A DNA stretch of 64,000 nt from Anolis sagrei (GCF_037176765.1 NC_090022.1:179482117-179546116), one strand, 5' to 3'; numbered from the stretch's first letter, positions 22,401 to 37,400 are shown. Translations and numbers: made by a program. Notes: generated by a model from the sequence alone, not told the origin.

Positions 22401-25400
22401 ATAAACTTTGCTTTGCATTTATCTCCCCTTACGAACCTGCCAGGAATTTAAGATCCTCTGGAGAGGCCCTGCTCTCGATCCCGCCTGCCTCACAGGCACA
22501 TTTGGAGGGCCTTCTCAGTGGTGGCCCCTCGGCTGTGGAACTCCCTTCCCAGGAATATTAGATCAGACTTCTCCTTCCTGACCTTTTGGAAAAGAGTGAA
22601 AACATGGCTCTTCGAGCAAGCTTTTGAAACCTCAGTGTAACCAGATAAACACAGCATTATGAAATAATGAACATGGAATGGCCTGAATGATGCAAAAGGA
22701 TAAGGAGTTGAACTGGAAAACATTAATTATTATAGTTTAATAGATTTTATATGGATTTTATTATGTGTTTTTAAACTGTTTTTAATTGATGTATGTATGC
22801 TGTGGTATCTAATTGTTACCAGTCTGTACACTGCCCTGAGTCGCCTTGAGGCTGAGAAGGGCGAGTGCTGTAAATAAATAAATAAATAAATAAATAATTT
22901 TTTGCAGAGCTCTGTAAAAATACGAAGATGCTGGTTTATCACCAACTACAACTCCCATGATTCCATAGCATGGAGCCATGGCAAATGAAGTGGCATCAAA
23001 CTGTAGTACAGGTACACTTTAAGGCTTCACTTCCAGATATTTAATTAAAATTAAGGAAATATTATTAGGAAGGACCCAGAGTAAGGCACCCAAACCTTGA
23101 CTCTTTTGTCCTGAACTGCAGTTTGTTGTCAAGATCAGCTCAATACATTTTGCTCTTTCCCTGCTCTATGTACAGAAGCTGCCAGTTAAAAGTTACGTCA
23201 GCCCTGGAAAGGGGAGAGCATAATTCAGTAAGCCGGAGACATCACGTTATTGGGGGGCGGGGCGTCGAGGTCCAGCCAACTTGCATAGCAGAAGAGACCA
23301 GCATTGGAGTTCAAGTGGAATAGCTGGGAGGCTACTGCAATGGGCTTTCTGCAAGAGCTGTCTCAGGTGACCACCCTCTCAGCATAGGGTGCATTTACAC
23401 TGCAGAATTAATGCAGTTTGACACCACTTAAACTGCCATGACTCAGTGCTGGGGACTTGTGGGAGTAGTTATTTTACAAGGCCTCAAACCTCCTTTGCCA
23501 AAGTGTGCTGGCACCTCACCAAACTACAAATCCCAGGTTAGCCATGGTAGTTAAAGAGGCATCAATCTCCATCAATTCTATACAGATGTACCTACCCCTA
23601 ATGGCAGTCAATACTGCTCTCACAAAGAGCCCCTTTTCCTGGAGCAGCAGGCCAGGTAGTGGATTGGAAAGGGTGAAGTACACAGAGACAGCCAGCTGCA
23701 TCATCAGATCTAAACAGGTCATAATACTAAAAGATCTCAAATCGCTTATCTGCCCCATTAATTTCAGACAGATGCTGAATTCAAGATACAAGATGTGCAG
23801 AACTGCCTGCAACTGTATTGTTTCTGTTTTCTTTTGTCCGGTATTCAACAATTCGGAAGAAGGAAGCTTTAAGAAAACATCTGTGAGACAGAGAGATAAA
23901 CGGCCACTTAGCAGATTCAAACCATTGTTTCCCTCTTGCTAATAAAGACAGGAAATGAAAAAAAAATCTCAGAGCTTCTGCAGTATTCACAATGCATCTG
24001 GAAGAAATATGTTTTTTAGCAGGAGCTGACAATGAAGATCTCAAAAGGTCAGAACGTGCTCTACCCATTCAATGACGGCAGCAGAATTGTTTTTAAATAT
24101 GTTCTGGACAGTTAGAAGCTACATTTACTGGGGATGTAAAAATGTCTTTTAAATTTATTTTGTATTTATTTCATGCTCTGTCTGACTGGGCCTAAGGCAC
24201 ATACTCAACAGTGGCAATAAATTACTTACTAAACAGCAGGAGGAATGAAGGCCTATCTGGATTAGAAGAACCAGAATGCTTTTATTTTCAGACCACCTGA
24301 ACATCCCATTGCAAATGTCTAGGCTTTGCAGATAAGCACTAAATGAAGACCAGCCAAACAACAACAATATGGTCTTGTCAGATTATATCCTTAGCGATGG
24401 CTTTTATTGTAGTATTCTTAAGGAGGTTATTCTTAGTTGATAAAGTATTTTTTTAACTGACTGAGACAATCACACCAGCAACCACCTTTTTATTTTTCAA
24501 GTCCAGCATCCTTTTTCAAGAGTCAACTGCTTTGAAAACCCCATTAAAGAAAAAAGAATATCCCTTTTCATGCTCTGGAACAAGGACATCATCACTAATG
24601 TTCTCCCACATTAAAGAGGGAGCAGTAGCAAAAAAGGTCAAAAAGTATAGCACCCCCTTATGTCAGTGGTTCTCAGCCTGTGGGTCCCCAGGTGTTTTGG
24701 CCTACAAGTCCCAGAAATCCCAGTCAGTTTACCAGCTGTTAGGAATTCTGGGAGTTGAAGGCCAAAACATCTGGGGACCCACAGGTTGAGAACCACTGCC
24801 TTATGCTAATCAGATAAAAGCAATATTATCAATAAGATTACACTTGAAACCAGTTTTTAAAACTTCTGACTCTACGTTTCTTTGAATGACCTCCTTCACA
24901 GTCATACGTTGCCAGCAGTGAGTGCATCACTGGAAGACAAAAGACAATTACTGGCACCTGCAAACCCTGCATGGGCCAAAATGCACCACTATCATTTTGT
25001 ATGACTGGAAGAGACTCTTAGCCATGATCAGGGTCATTTGATGACTTTTAAAAAAATGCTTCAGGGATGCCTTGCTGTTCCAAGAAATGTTTCCAGGATA
25101 TAAAACCAGCTGTAGGCTACCCCGAGTCCCCCCTTGGGGGTTGAGAAGGATGGGATACAAATGCTCTAAATAAATAAATAATAAATAATAAAACTGGTCC
25201 AAGAAAGTGAATTTATACTGAAAAATGGGGTGGTGTTGACAAACTTTCAGAGAGGAGACAAAGAGCTGGGGTGGAAATTTTAACAAATCACCTGAGGGTT
25301 ATATGCTGCTGCCTATATTATCTCCTGAACAATGTTAGATCTAGGACGTTATCACACTCAACGTGAGAAATGCCTTTTCTGTAGCCAATCTGTGGCTTTT

Positions 25401-28400
25401 GATGGATGACTATTCCAAATCTGTCCGATGTTCCCCAATGTCACAGCTTCTGAGTAGTGACTACAAATGAGGTAGCCATAACTGACCCTGCACCTCCACT
25501 CCTGAGTGCCACCTGTCTCCCTACCTTCCCTTAAAACTATTATACATAAAAAGGGGTTGCAATCAAATAACCTTAAGAAGCCCTGGTCAACATCACTGCC
25601 TTCCTTTTTTTGTTTTTCCTTCTTTTTTTTTGACCAACCTTGTGCTACTCTGTGAGTTCACAATCTCCATCATGATGGGGAAACAGAAAAACATTTTCCT
25701 ATTTGTACAGAGCTGTGCAGTTCTGACATTTCAACAACAACAACAAAAGAAACAACGTGAAAGTAGAAAACATGAATGCTCTACTTGGGGTCTTTCACTG
25801 ACTGCCAGTGGAAGAGCAGTGCAAGTTGATTCAACAAAGGAAAACACTGCCCCCAAAACACCCCCTAGAGACTCATCATTGGCACAACTGACTGGATGCA
25901 GATGGGAGTATGATCACACACCAAAGGCTGAGCCTTTGACATGTACCGAGAAAAAAAGCTACCAGTGAAGATGATTCAGGAATCCATCTTGAAAAAGCTA
26001 CTGACTAAATGCCCTTTGCATATGAGTCCCTAAAGCAGTGGTTCTCAACCTATGGGTCCCCAGGTGTTTTGGCCTACAACTCCCAGAAATCCCAGCCAGT
26101 TTACCAGCTGTTAAGATTTCTGGGACTTGAAGGCCAAAACATCTGGGGACCTACAGCTTGAGAACCACTGCCCTAAAGGTTATAGACAAAATGGGCAGTG
26201 AATTATATGCTCATATCCATAGGGACTTGTATGTAAAAGGTGCCTTTGTGACGAGGTCCCTAGGCAAAAATCATCTAACCCGTTTAAGGTCAGTCAGCTA
26301 TTCCTCTGTAAAAGTAGACAATCTCTGCTGGAAAGAATAGCTTAATGTTATGAGGGCACATAATCATAATAATATTTTCTCTGAATGGAAAAACTTTCTG
26401 TTTTGAGAAAAATACTATTTTTTTCCAAAGAATTCAAAGCAAGATGATTCTACATAATAATCAGCAAGAGTCTATATCATGCATTTCCCCTGTTCTCAGA
26501 TACTGCTGGGAAAGGAGAAAGCCTTTTATGAACAATCAAACCTGCTGACTGCTAATAAAAATGCCATTGGAACATCTAATGGGCCCATTTTATAATCTCC
26601 CCCAAAGTGAGTATAGAACTCAACAGCTATAAATACAGAATGTTTTCTGATTTCAGTAGTGAAATAAAAGGGCACCTGGAGCAAGTCAGATTTCACAAGT
26701 ATCTGTAGTCGAAAACTCACTATTTATTATGTAATCCATGAGCCAGAACACTCTAAATATAAACAATAATTTAAAACAATACAATATATTAGTCAAAGGA
26801 AACCATTTAGTCAGATTACTGAAGGAGAGGGGCATTCTGATTTGAATTTTCCACTATAGCAGATAAATCTATCAGCACAGAGGATAAAAAAGCAAGTGTG
26901 CTGTGCAGCATACCCAAGTGTTACTGTGCTCCCTTATAAAAATAGAACAATACAATAACTGGCACAACATAGAAAATGGTTTTAAAGAGCTGAGAATAGG
27001 ATGATAGAGTCAGTGTTTTCCATGGAGTACAGATTCACTTCTTCTGTCCTATGTCTCCTAGTCTGATTGGTTTCATTCTGTGTTTTAATTATTTTGATTC
27101 CCTTGAAAACAAAACAAAACAGAATACCTAGATATAACAGCAGATCTGTCAATTAAGTATTCAGCCTGATACCACCTTGAAGCCTGGCTATCTAGCAGTA
27201 AAGTGAGGCAAGATGGAAGGGTGGGTTTCCTTCTCAATCCAAATCTATAATGTTTTTATATCCTGGGGTTAGCTGCTGATGTCCTGAATGTTAAAATGCC
27301 ATATGAGAGAACACATACTGTACCACAGGAGTATGGTTAACTGGCAGTATAAGGTCTACACCAAGGGTCCTCAAACTAAGGCCCGGGGGTCAGATACGGC
27401 CCTCCAAGGTCATTTACCCGGCCCTCAGACCTAAGTCTGAAATGACTTGAAAGCACACAACAACAAAAACAAGAATCCTATTTCATCAGCCAAAAGCAGG
27501 CTCACACTTCCCATTGAAATACTAATAAGTTTACATTTGGTAAAATTGTTCTTCATTTTAATTGTTGTATTGTTTTTAAGTGATTTTGCAGTACAAATAA
27601 GATTTGTGACGTGTGCATAGGAATTCATTCATTTATTTTCCAAATTATAATCCCGTTCTCCAACAGTTTGAGGGACTGTGACCTGGCCCTCTGTTTAAAA
27701 AGTTTGTGGACCCCTGGTCTACACTGACAAATCTCCTTCTCTCAAGCCCGTGACACAAAAATGCTGCCCAGCTTCACCTTTTGGCTAATTGAAAACACCT
27801 TCTGCTACTGTACACACTCAAAATTTAGGACACAAGGTTTTATCTATTCATAAAAATGATATTCACATCACATTCCTAACTGAAGGAAAAACTTGAAGGA
27901 TAGCCCATATGCAACTTTAAAATATTCCCCCTTAAATGATGAAATACCTTATTTTCTTTCTCACTTTCCACTTTCTTTTTGCCCTAGTTCTGGATGGAAA
28001 AAAATTCTCCTTTCCAAATGAAAAGACATACATCTCTTCAAATCCAGAAACACATTTTTCCTATTTGTGTATAAAATAGTGTAAAACCAAAGAAAATGAA
28101 CTGTCATACAAAGGGAATAAAGACAAACTAAATCTAGCCAACATTTACATATATGGGCAACTCTGCAATTTAGAATATTCTTGGAATTATAAATACATAA
28201 TCATCACATTCACAGCCCAACAATACCCTTTAAATGTTATCTAGGAACAACAGTGTATCATTAGGCAGACCTCAAGTAGTTGCATTATAAAAATAGTATT
28301 GAAAATTAAAAACCCAAGATGTTACCTTTATAATCAATGGTGGGTTTATAGGCTTGAAGAATCTTCGGCACAGCAATCCCCATGTCCAGCTCCGTTAGTG

Positions 28401-31400
28401 TTAGCTCATTCATGAAGTAGGGCAACTAGAAAGTAGAAGGGAAGTGGAGAATTAGGAAGGCAGAGTGCTTTTAAAGAAGGAATGGGCAACTGCTATGGAT
28501 GAAGCTCAGCAATTTTTCCAGGTTGGTCAAGTGCTTGTGTCTTTTTTGAGGAGGGGAGGGTGGCACACAGGAGCGTATCAACTTCTATGTAATCAGTAAA
28601 ATACCTACAGTAAAAGCATATGCATACATCTTCATAATGCATATGTTACCTACACAAATGGAAGATATATTAAGATTACTTGGTTTTTCAAAAGAAAATA
28701 TTTAAATTCATTAAAATCCTGCCACTCGCTAACAACAAATGAAATCCCCTCACTCATGTATGGCTATTATTAAATGTCAAACTACATATACAGAAGTCTT
28801 ACAAATATCCTATTTACTTAAATCTAATGCTCATATTTTTTTTTCCTTGCTAAGGTTACATTTCTTTGCCAAAATTAGGGTGTGTATTTGATTAGCATAA
28901 TATCGTAATCTTAGTGCTGAGCCAAAGCAAAAGGGGAAGTTGCTTCACGGGCACCTGAAACTCCTATTTGAGGGGTGACATCTCTAATTTAATTGTCATG
29001 GATCAATGGTATGGGATCCTGGGATTTGTAGTTTGGTGAGGCGTCAGCAGAGAAGGCTCAAGATCTTGTAAAACAAAAATCACCCTTTGTGGGGGTTTTC
29101 TATCAGATAGGAACTTCCATGTAGAATTATCCTCTTTCTAGTCTACACCAGAGGTAGACAAATTACACCCCTGTGGCTCCTGTTTTTCATTCCCCAACAT
29201 CCTACAGATGTCCAAGACTGTTTTGTATCTGTTCAAAGGAAACATGAATTGCATATTCTGGACCCCCCCCCCCCCCCAGTTGTGGCCACCTGCTTTCTGC
29301 ATTAAAAAAAATCCCTGTTTTCCAAATGTAGAGCTGAACATCCAGCAACGTCCTTGTTTTGGGTGTGTATGGCATTTTTGGCAGCCCACATGCCCTCACT
29401 TTGTGCCAAAGGCATAAAACTGGCTTTCAGACCATGCACTGTAGTCTGCATTTGGGTAGACTATCCTATTAATGATCTTTGTTGTCTTTCTGGAGCCAGC
29501 ATGGTGTAGTGGTTTGAGTCACAACCATAATGTGGCATTGGCCAAGTCACACTCTGACAGCCTCAGAAGAAGGTAAAGGCAAATCCCCTCTGGACAAATC
29601 TTGCCAAGAAAATCCCTGATAGGTTTTGCCTTAGGATCACCATAAATCAGAAATGACTTGAAGGCATACAGCAATAAGGTTTCTCTGGCAGCTTTTCCCA
29701 GCTGAACAGCAAAATATAAATGCTTTGAACAAACAAGCTGATGAATAAATCAAATAAAGTCCTCCGAGAAATTTGAAAGGAAGACTGAAGCAGAAATGTA
29801 TGACTTCCTGAAGGCTGTTTTAGACTCCTGAAAGGAGTCCTGAAGCTGGCAAACCTCCCAGGTTGGGTTGTGGTCAAACAAGCTACACAAGCTTTCCTAT
29901 AGTTCAGAGGAAAACAGGTTGTTGCCCTGGCACAAGAGGGCAAGGAAACATCCTCCTGCTAAACAACATAGTCTTTATGATGGAAGGGCAGCAAGTGTCC
30001 ATACCTTTATTTTGCTAAGCTTCATTTGTATCTTCTTGGAAACCATGTCAGACCAGTACTTTTCTCCCAAGAAATCCCAAAAGATTCTTCCAAGCAAAGC
30101 ATTTACCCATGCTTCCTGCTCCTCTTCGTCACAACACGTATCTGGCAACTGGTTAAAAAAAAAAGAATGTTCTACTTTTAGTAATCTTCACAACATTACT
30201 AAAGAGAAAGTTCAGTCAATTTCATAATGACTACTGTGTCTAGATGGGATAAGGAAAGGTTACAAATATCACCTTGATATAACTTCTGGTTGGGAGGTAC
30301 AGCTTGAGGGGCAGACTGAGAGCTGGCCTCTGTCTGTGTGGAGAACATCCCTCTCAGTTTCCAATGGTTTCAAATTACAGGAAAGGAGATTCCACCTCAA
30401 CATTAGGAAGAACTTCCTGACTGTAAGAGCTGTTCAGCAGTGGAACTCTCTGCCTCAGAGTCTGGTGGAAGCTCCTTCCTTGGATGCTTTTAAACAGAGA
30501 CTGGTTGGCCATCTGTCAAGGATGCTTTGATTGTGCTTTTCCTGCATAGCAGAATAGGGTTGGACTCGATGGCCCATATGGTCTCTTCTAACTCAATTGT
30601 TCTATGATTCTATGATCTTCCCTGTATTGAGAAGCTAAGACAGGGTGCAATCCCATTGCTCTGATTCCCTATCCAAACCGGTAAAGATGTTCTTGAGAAA
30701 GGAGCTCATTCATGTTATTTTTCTGGACAGGTATTATACCACTTCCAGAATATCTACTTATAATTTAAGAAGACCATGCTCTGTATATGCCCTCAGTATG
30801 TGAAAGGAGTGGGGTGGGTACTATGGAAAAGATACTCGTCAAACCTCTAGAACAGCCTCCCTGGTAACTTTACTTCTCTTTCAGTAATAGGGGAAGACTT
30901 TTCATTCACTCAGATATTTTAAACAAAATGCGTTTTAAACAGATTTCAGATTCTTACTCTTTTAGTTTTGCTATAGTTTTCAAAATTGAGCTGTTACTTG
31001 TTTGATTTTTTTTCTCCACAAGGAAGGAAAGTTTTCTGATTCATTTTTCATGTACTTTTTCAATATTGGGTCTCCATTGATTTTTACTATTCAAGGCATT
31101 TATAGAATATGGTGCACTCATGTATAAGCTGAGGGTCATTCTGCTGCAGAGATCAAAAAGCACCAGAAATACCTCAGCTGGGGTGGCCACCACTGTCATT
31201 TCCCCGCCCAGGAAGTAAGAAAGGCCAGAAGTGGCACCATACAAAGGGAATAAAGGAGAGCTGATGCTTCTTTTAGGTCCTTCCAGGACAGACTAAGACC
31301 TCACCTTTCACCATTCTTCTCAGACAGTGGCTCTCAACCTGTGGGTCCCTAGATGTTTTGGCCTTCAACTCCCAGAAATCCTAACAGCTGGTAAACTAGC

Positions 31401-34400
31401 TGGGATTTCTGGGAGTTGTAGGCCAAAACACCTGGAGACCCACAGGTTGAGAACCACTGTTCTAAGAAAAGGTGATAATCCAGGACAGTCAAGGTACAGT
31501 ACTCACATAACTTCATGATTTTCTAGTTTCATTTTTTACTAAAATTTCAACTTACCCATGAAATAATGGCTAGCACTTTAAATGTAACTATTACTTAGAA
31601 TATATAGAAATCAGCAAATAGTATGATGTGGTATAAACAGAAAACATACTCAAATGGGCAGAACACCTGGAAAATTAAGCTCTTTCCAGCACTACACAAC
31701 TCAGTGCAATTATATTGTGTGGAAGAGGTGTTAACAGTGAACATAACATTTCAAGAAGAACACTTTAACCATATACCTCACCTTCTTCACAATTGAAGGG
31801 CTGCTCTCGGCACTCTGAACTGGACTAACTACAGGGCTTGTATGTTCTTGTGGAATACACTTTGCCATGTAGACATTATAATCCAACAACATTTTTTGTC
31901 TTGCACTAGCTGCCAGCTCCTTCTGTTTTGGCTGAGAAAGGATTTCTTCTACGCTTCCTTTGCTGCTGCTACGACTGTGTGTAAGAACTCCAGACTGGCT
32001 ATTGGATCTACTGTGTGTTGGCAAGAATCCTAAATACAGCAGGAGTTGGGAGAGAGAAAGTCAAAGTTAAATACAAAACCTAGTGACCATGAAAGTCTGA
32101 AGTTTAAGATGCTCCAGTGATATGCAATGACTATAAGGTTATTAGTAGAGTCTCCACAGGTCTGAGGGCAGAGACGAGTGTGTGAGCCTTCACCCTCCCG
32201 TATGCCTGCCAGTGAGAGCCCCACTGAACAATAGTCACCCGTGAACTAAAGGTGCAACTATTATGTGAGGAAAAACCAGGACTCAAAAAAGAGGGGTGAA
32301 ACTATTATGTGATGAATTACAGGCAGTATGGCTAGAGAAGACTGGGAATCACAGTCCAAAAAAAGGTGTTTAAAGCTCTGAGAAGAAACATTTCAGAACT
32401 ATGTTGCCACAAATGGTCCATGTTTGGAGCTTGAGGCAGAAGAATTATTTAAGTAAGTTATGCAAACAGGCCAAAATCTGTATTTCTAATACTATCCCAC
32501 ACACCAAACAAGCATTCTGCCCCACAAATAAAGGGAAAGATGGTTTTCAACAGCAACAAGAATTACAGTAAAGATAAGGAAACACCTTTTTATACAACTG
32601 AGGTGTTACTATGAACAATCAAATCCTCAAAAATCAAATCCAGAAATGTGGAGGGACAACTCCACATTTCTGCTAAGCAAGCTTATGCTTAGCATAAACT
32701 GACTCCATAAGCCACCAAGGCAATTTTATATTATTGCCATACTTGAACCTCTGCTGGAAAGTTCACTTACAGCTCAATTTCTAGAATCTGCATCTACATT
32801 ATTCTGTAGTGCCAGAACTAACCTAAGTACTCTGATAGGACACAACTCTTCAAAAGCATTTTGTTCCACAAACCTTTTAAATAGGGAGGAAAGATGTGTA
32901 ATGGGAGAGGATGCGAGAAAATCATTTATTAAAAATTAATGGCTGCTTGTCACAGTTAGATTGTAAATCACAGAACTTAGGCTGCAAGTCCTTGGAAGGC
33001 TTATAGATGCATGTCCTTAGCATGCCTTCAACTGGGCTTCTCTGTTTTTTCACAATATTTCTCAGAGCATTCCAAAACACTAATCTCAAATTTCACAAGA
33101 TCTCATACAGAAACCTTCCTGAGAAGCAAGTGTAAGTCTTCAAAAAAATTCAAAACATTTTCCAAGTCCCATGACTTACAATTTTTCAATAGAAGGGGGG
33201 GGGGGGGGGGGGAGAGACTAATCGGATTTTGTTTAAGCACTACAAACATCCATACAATACTCTGAAAGTCAAACGCTACTTCATATTTTACCTCCAGGAA
33301 TGTTTTTTTTAACTGCAGCGAAAACAAATGCACTTATGATTCATTTCCTCTCAATGCAGGAAACTATTTTGGAAAGTTATAAAAATATGTATTCTTAAAA
33401 CAAAAGACAGCCTCCCAGATAAGTTAAATGGCATTCAGATCTCAGCCCAGAAATGCAACATACTGAATGTTCAATATACCTTCTGGAGCATGCAATCCAA
33501 TTAGCCTTTAATAAGCTGATATTTTCAGAGGGAAAAAACCTTACCTGGCTTGTTTCCACACACAGATATTGGCTTTTTTCCTTCAGATTTCAATTTGGAA
33601 GCCAGAAGGAATCTCCTAAACCACTCCTCCTTCTCCCTACCAGTCCTTCCAAAAAGATAAAGCATTTGGTCCTTCTGAGTAACAGACTTTGTACCATCCT
33701 GAGAGAGTTTCTTGGGTTCCTCGCTGGTTAGGTCTACTTTTTCGGCAGCTGGTTTCTCTTCTGAGGTTTCCTTATCAGACTGGGCTTTAGCCATGAAGTC
33801 ATCTTGTCTCGCAAGCTCAAGGCATATAGGATACTTTTTATTCCAAATTCGTTTTCGAGCCAAACTCTGAGGGACAAGGTGGATCTGGAAGAAGAGATGT
33901 GAGACAGTTTCAGGGTTCACCTCACCATGAAGGTGAAATGATCAAATATGAGGGGTATTTTTTAAGTAAGGTCCGTTTTGTTATAGACACTAGTAATTCG
34001 CGCGCATACCGCAACGAGCGCATGTGTCATGTACCGGCATGCCTCAGGAACAACTGTGCTCAGTTTCCGCTCTGTAGCTAACCTGTACAGTTCTGTTCTG
34101 TGCTTTAAAAATGTTTAAGACTATCAACTCAACTGCCGCATGTGAGGTTCGCTCAGTGATACGGTTTTTGTCAGCAAGGAACCTGCCTGCTGCAGAAATT
34201 CATCGACAGATTTGTGAAGTGTACGGTGATACTGTTATGAGTGAAAGCAAAGTGCGTAAGTGGGTACGACAATTCAAAGATGGCCGTGACAACGTCCATG
34301 ATGAGGACCGCTCCGGTCGCCCTTCTTTGATTACAGACGATTACAGGCGGCAAGTTTTTATGAAGAGGTTATTTTAAAATTGGTTCAGAGGTATGATAAG

Positions 34401-37400
34401 TGTTTGAACAAACTTGGCAACTATGTCGAAAAATAGAGTGAAGTATGTACTTTCTGAAAATAAATTTACTTTTTTGAAATAAACTTTCGTTGTGTACTTA
34501 TGTTCCAACGGACCTTACTTAAAAAATACCCCTCGTATATAATCTGTTGCAAATATAGGAAAGGTTACTCTCAGCCATAACAGTTTGAAAGAGGCATTGC
34601 TTTTTCTGAGTTCCCTCTCTAGAGAAAACTCATCTGTTTTTTCATGGTTCTCTAAAATTTGGGAAAGAACAGACACAGAAGAGCTAATGTGACCTCTCTG
34701 CCAACTTCAGATTGAGCATCACAATGCTGCTAGTTGCTCTCCTTCACAATGACGTAAGTTGTGAAAGCGACAGAAGGAAGGAAGCAAACGGGAAATGCTG
34801 AATGAAGCCATACTTCATGAGGCAGGCAATGGCTCATCTTGCAAGGACATGGATTCCTTCTCTAACGGGAGTCATAGCTCCCTGCTATGCTGGCTAGGAG
34901 ATTCTGGAACTTCAATCCATTTTTTCTAGTTCTCTCTGACCAGTAATTTCTGAAATTTGGCACATTCCCTAATTACAACCAGTGCGAACAAAGTCTTACT
35001 GTAATATCAAGTGTCCTCAATTCATTATTTACTTCAAACTTTCCAAATAATCTTAAGCATCCATCTCTATTGAGTAAGAGCTAGCTAGAACTGGCTCCTG
35101 TGCACCTGAACCTCAGGAATCAAACAGACTGAAATTTGCACTGTGTTCACTGCTAAACAGAATTCTTCTATTACTACACCGAACACACAATAGCCTCTAA
35201 AGTTACATGCTCTCAGTATACTTGGAACACAAATCAAGCTGCAGACAACTTGCCCATTTTATCTGGACAGTTCTAGTTTTGTTTGATAAAGGGTCATGTG
35301 GCTCCTTAAAGAACATTTTTATTATGACATAAGCTTTTGTGAACAAGAGTCTTCTCCTTCAGATACTAAGAGTGATACTTGTATAATGTTTCACAGGAAA
35401 ATAGTTCTCAGAAGAAGCCAAACTGTTTGGTTTAATTTTGAAAGTGCAATAAGAAAGGAGATAAGGTCGATGGTAAGAGCAGCAATGTTTGACTTTTCCA
35501 CTCCTTGAGCTCTTCATGAGAATTGTGAAACTAAGAAAAGGTGACTGAGGGCTCTTCCACAGAACCCAGAATATCAAGGCAGAAAATCCCACAACATCTG
35601 CTTTGAGCTGGGTTATCTGAGTCTACACTGTCATATATCCCAGTTCAAAGCAGATAATGTGGGATTTTATTCAGCTGTGTGGAAAAGCCCTCAATTATCT
35701 TTCTCTTCTTCCCAGCCAATCTCTTTTCTTTTCTTTTTTTTGTCATGTATTAGATTATTAAATCCAAAGATATAGACTATATTATTAGTGATCTTTATAA
35801 ACTAAAGAATGGAAACATTCTTTAGCTGAAAAGAAGAGCAAATATCCTCCAAAGAAGTCCAATATATTTTTAAAAATACAATTTTATTTTTATCTTGCCT
35901 TTCTCCTGACTCAAGAAGGCTAATTCCATTCCCTAAATGAAATTCTGCTTAGGATAAGAAGTCTGACATCACATATGAGAATAGTATGTGTGGATATGCT
36001 ATTCTCAATTAATTATATTCTATTGATTAACCTAGAACTCTTAACTCATTCACTGAAGCATGCAACTTTAATGTTCTGAAATATCCCACTTTTTTGCTTT
36101 TAAGTCTTAATCCCATTTCACTCAGGTATACAAATCTCCATGGTGGATAAAGAGAGGCCCCACAGGCTGCATATATCTCCCTTCTTAGGCCCTTAGAAAT
36201 ACTCAAGTCGCAACTATTAAGAGGGGTTAGGAGCGTATTTTTATTTTTAAAAAATAACTTGTGACATGGTTTAACTTCAAGTTTTGCTTTGCTTCTTGAT
36301 TTACTAACAGCCTCCCACATTGGTGCCTAGATGTCTCAGTGGGTATGTCTCAAGTATTTTTTAATTTTTTTAATTAAAGCTTTTTTGAAAAATCTTACGG
36401 TGAAAGGGTTGTCCTCCGAGATCACACAAGAGGACAACACAACCCCAAACTTTGGACATTTGCTCATTTATGATCAAAACATAAAGACCAAAGCTATTAA
36501 GAGAGATGACAGAAATGAATATTTATGAAAATGTAGATTTTAGTCCTTTTTACATATGTGTAGTAAGAAGGGGAAGGAAAGCAGCATTAAAAGAAACACA
36601 AGGGCAAGACTAGATATTGTGACAGACACGTGGGATTTTCTACTTGGCTGCAATCCATGTCATTCAAAATAGCCTCATCTGCTTTTGGATGAAAAATCTG
36701 TAACTGGACAAAAAAATAAAACAAAACTCAAACTACATTTCACTGCCAAAGAGAATCACCAATCAAATTTCAGTAGAGCTCACCTTGCTGTCTGTAAGGT
36801 CGTAAATTTTCTGGCTAACATACGTGACTTCAGGCTTGGCTTCATTGTAAATAGCCCTTCTGGAAATATTTTTGTTGGGTTTTGAAAGTCTCAGAGTGCT
36901 TCCTTCTAGCCTTACAAAGACCGAGTGAGTCAATGTAGCATGATAGGTTTCTGGATCATAGTTATAGATCTCATTCATCCAGCCCTAAAAAAAGAAAAAA
37001 AAGACAATTATCTGTTAATAATGGCTCCTAAGTCAAATTAGAAATAACAGCCACAAAACATGTACAGAATACCGTCTGCTACAAAATATGTGAAATCAGA
37101 GAAGATTAGAGCAGAATAACAGTTAAGTAGGCACTAGAATCTGAAAGAAGCTCAAAGGGACTAATTTAAAAGTGGACTACTTTAAAGGCAGTTTGCATGT
37201 TGGATGACAACACTCAGACATGGAACCCCACCAGGTGGTAGTGGGTGAGTCACACATTTGCAGCCCCAGAAAACCCGCGATAGATTTGCTACAGGGCCAC
37301 CCTGAGTTGGAAACGCAAGAAAGGTACACAACAACAGTCTATATGCAGTCCTTTTTGTGGTCCTCTTAGACTTCTTCATAGTACCACAGCCCCCAAATGT

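Larger units (their letters stand above)
21618..28325 (-). other. TEX2 intron 6
   Basis: 6.7 kb. Contains an L2 with an insert (22060-22900), foldback family B pieces, two 135-bp hAT copies, an L2 tail (25090-25195) and a hAT (27362-27716). 23.6-24.6, 25.2-26.0 and 26.2-27.3 kb have no recognised feature. Confidence 0.8.
28426..30004 (-). other. TEX2 intron 5
   Basis: Contains a partial foldback B (28982-29075), a run of 15 C at 29263-29277 (G in the transcript) and a tRNA-derived SINE (29492-29677). Otherwise no recognised feature. Confidence 0.8.
30149..31781 (-). other. TEX2 intron 4
   Basis: Contains a CR1 3' end (30290-30618) and a 135-bp hAT copy (31325-31459). The rest is not recognised. 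Confidence 0.8.
33885..36783 (-). other. TEX2 intron 2
   Basis: Contains a mariner remnant (33949-34535) near the 3' splice site and a foldback MITE (35549-35693). 34.6-35.5 and 35.7-36.8 kb are AT-rich without recognised features. Confidence 0.8.

Noticed and set aside
23505-23942. Opposing open stretches of 145 and 134 codons
   Set aside because: They overlap on opposite strands, begin in a foldback repeat, and show no domain or splice context.
34111-34377. Possible domesticated mariner DNA-binding gene
   Set aside because: An 88-residue open stretch ends right after the deletion junction inside an element with intact inverted ends; no sign of a host promoter or splice site. Read as a plain remnant.
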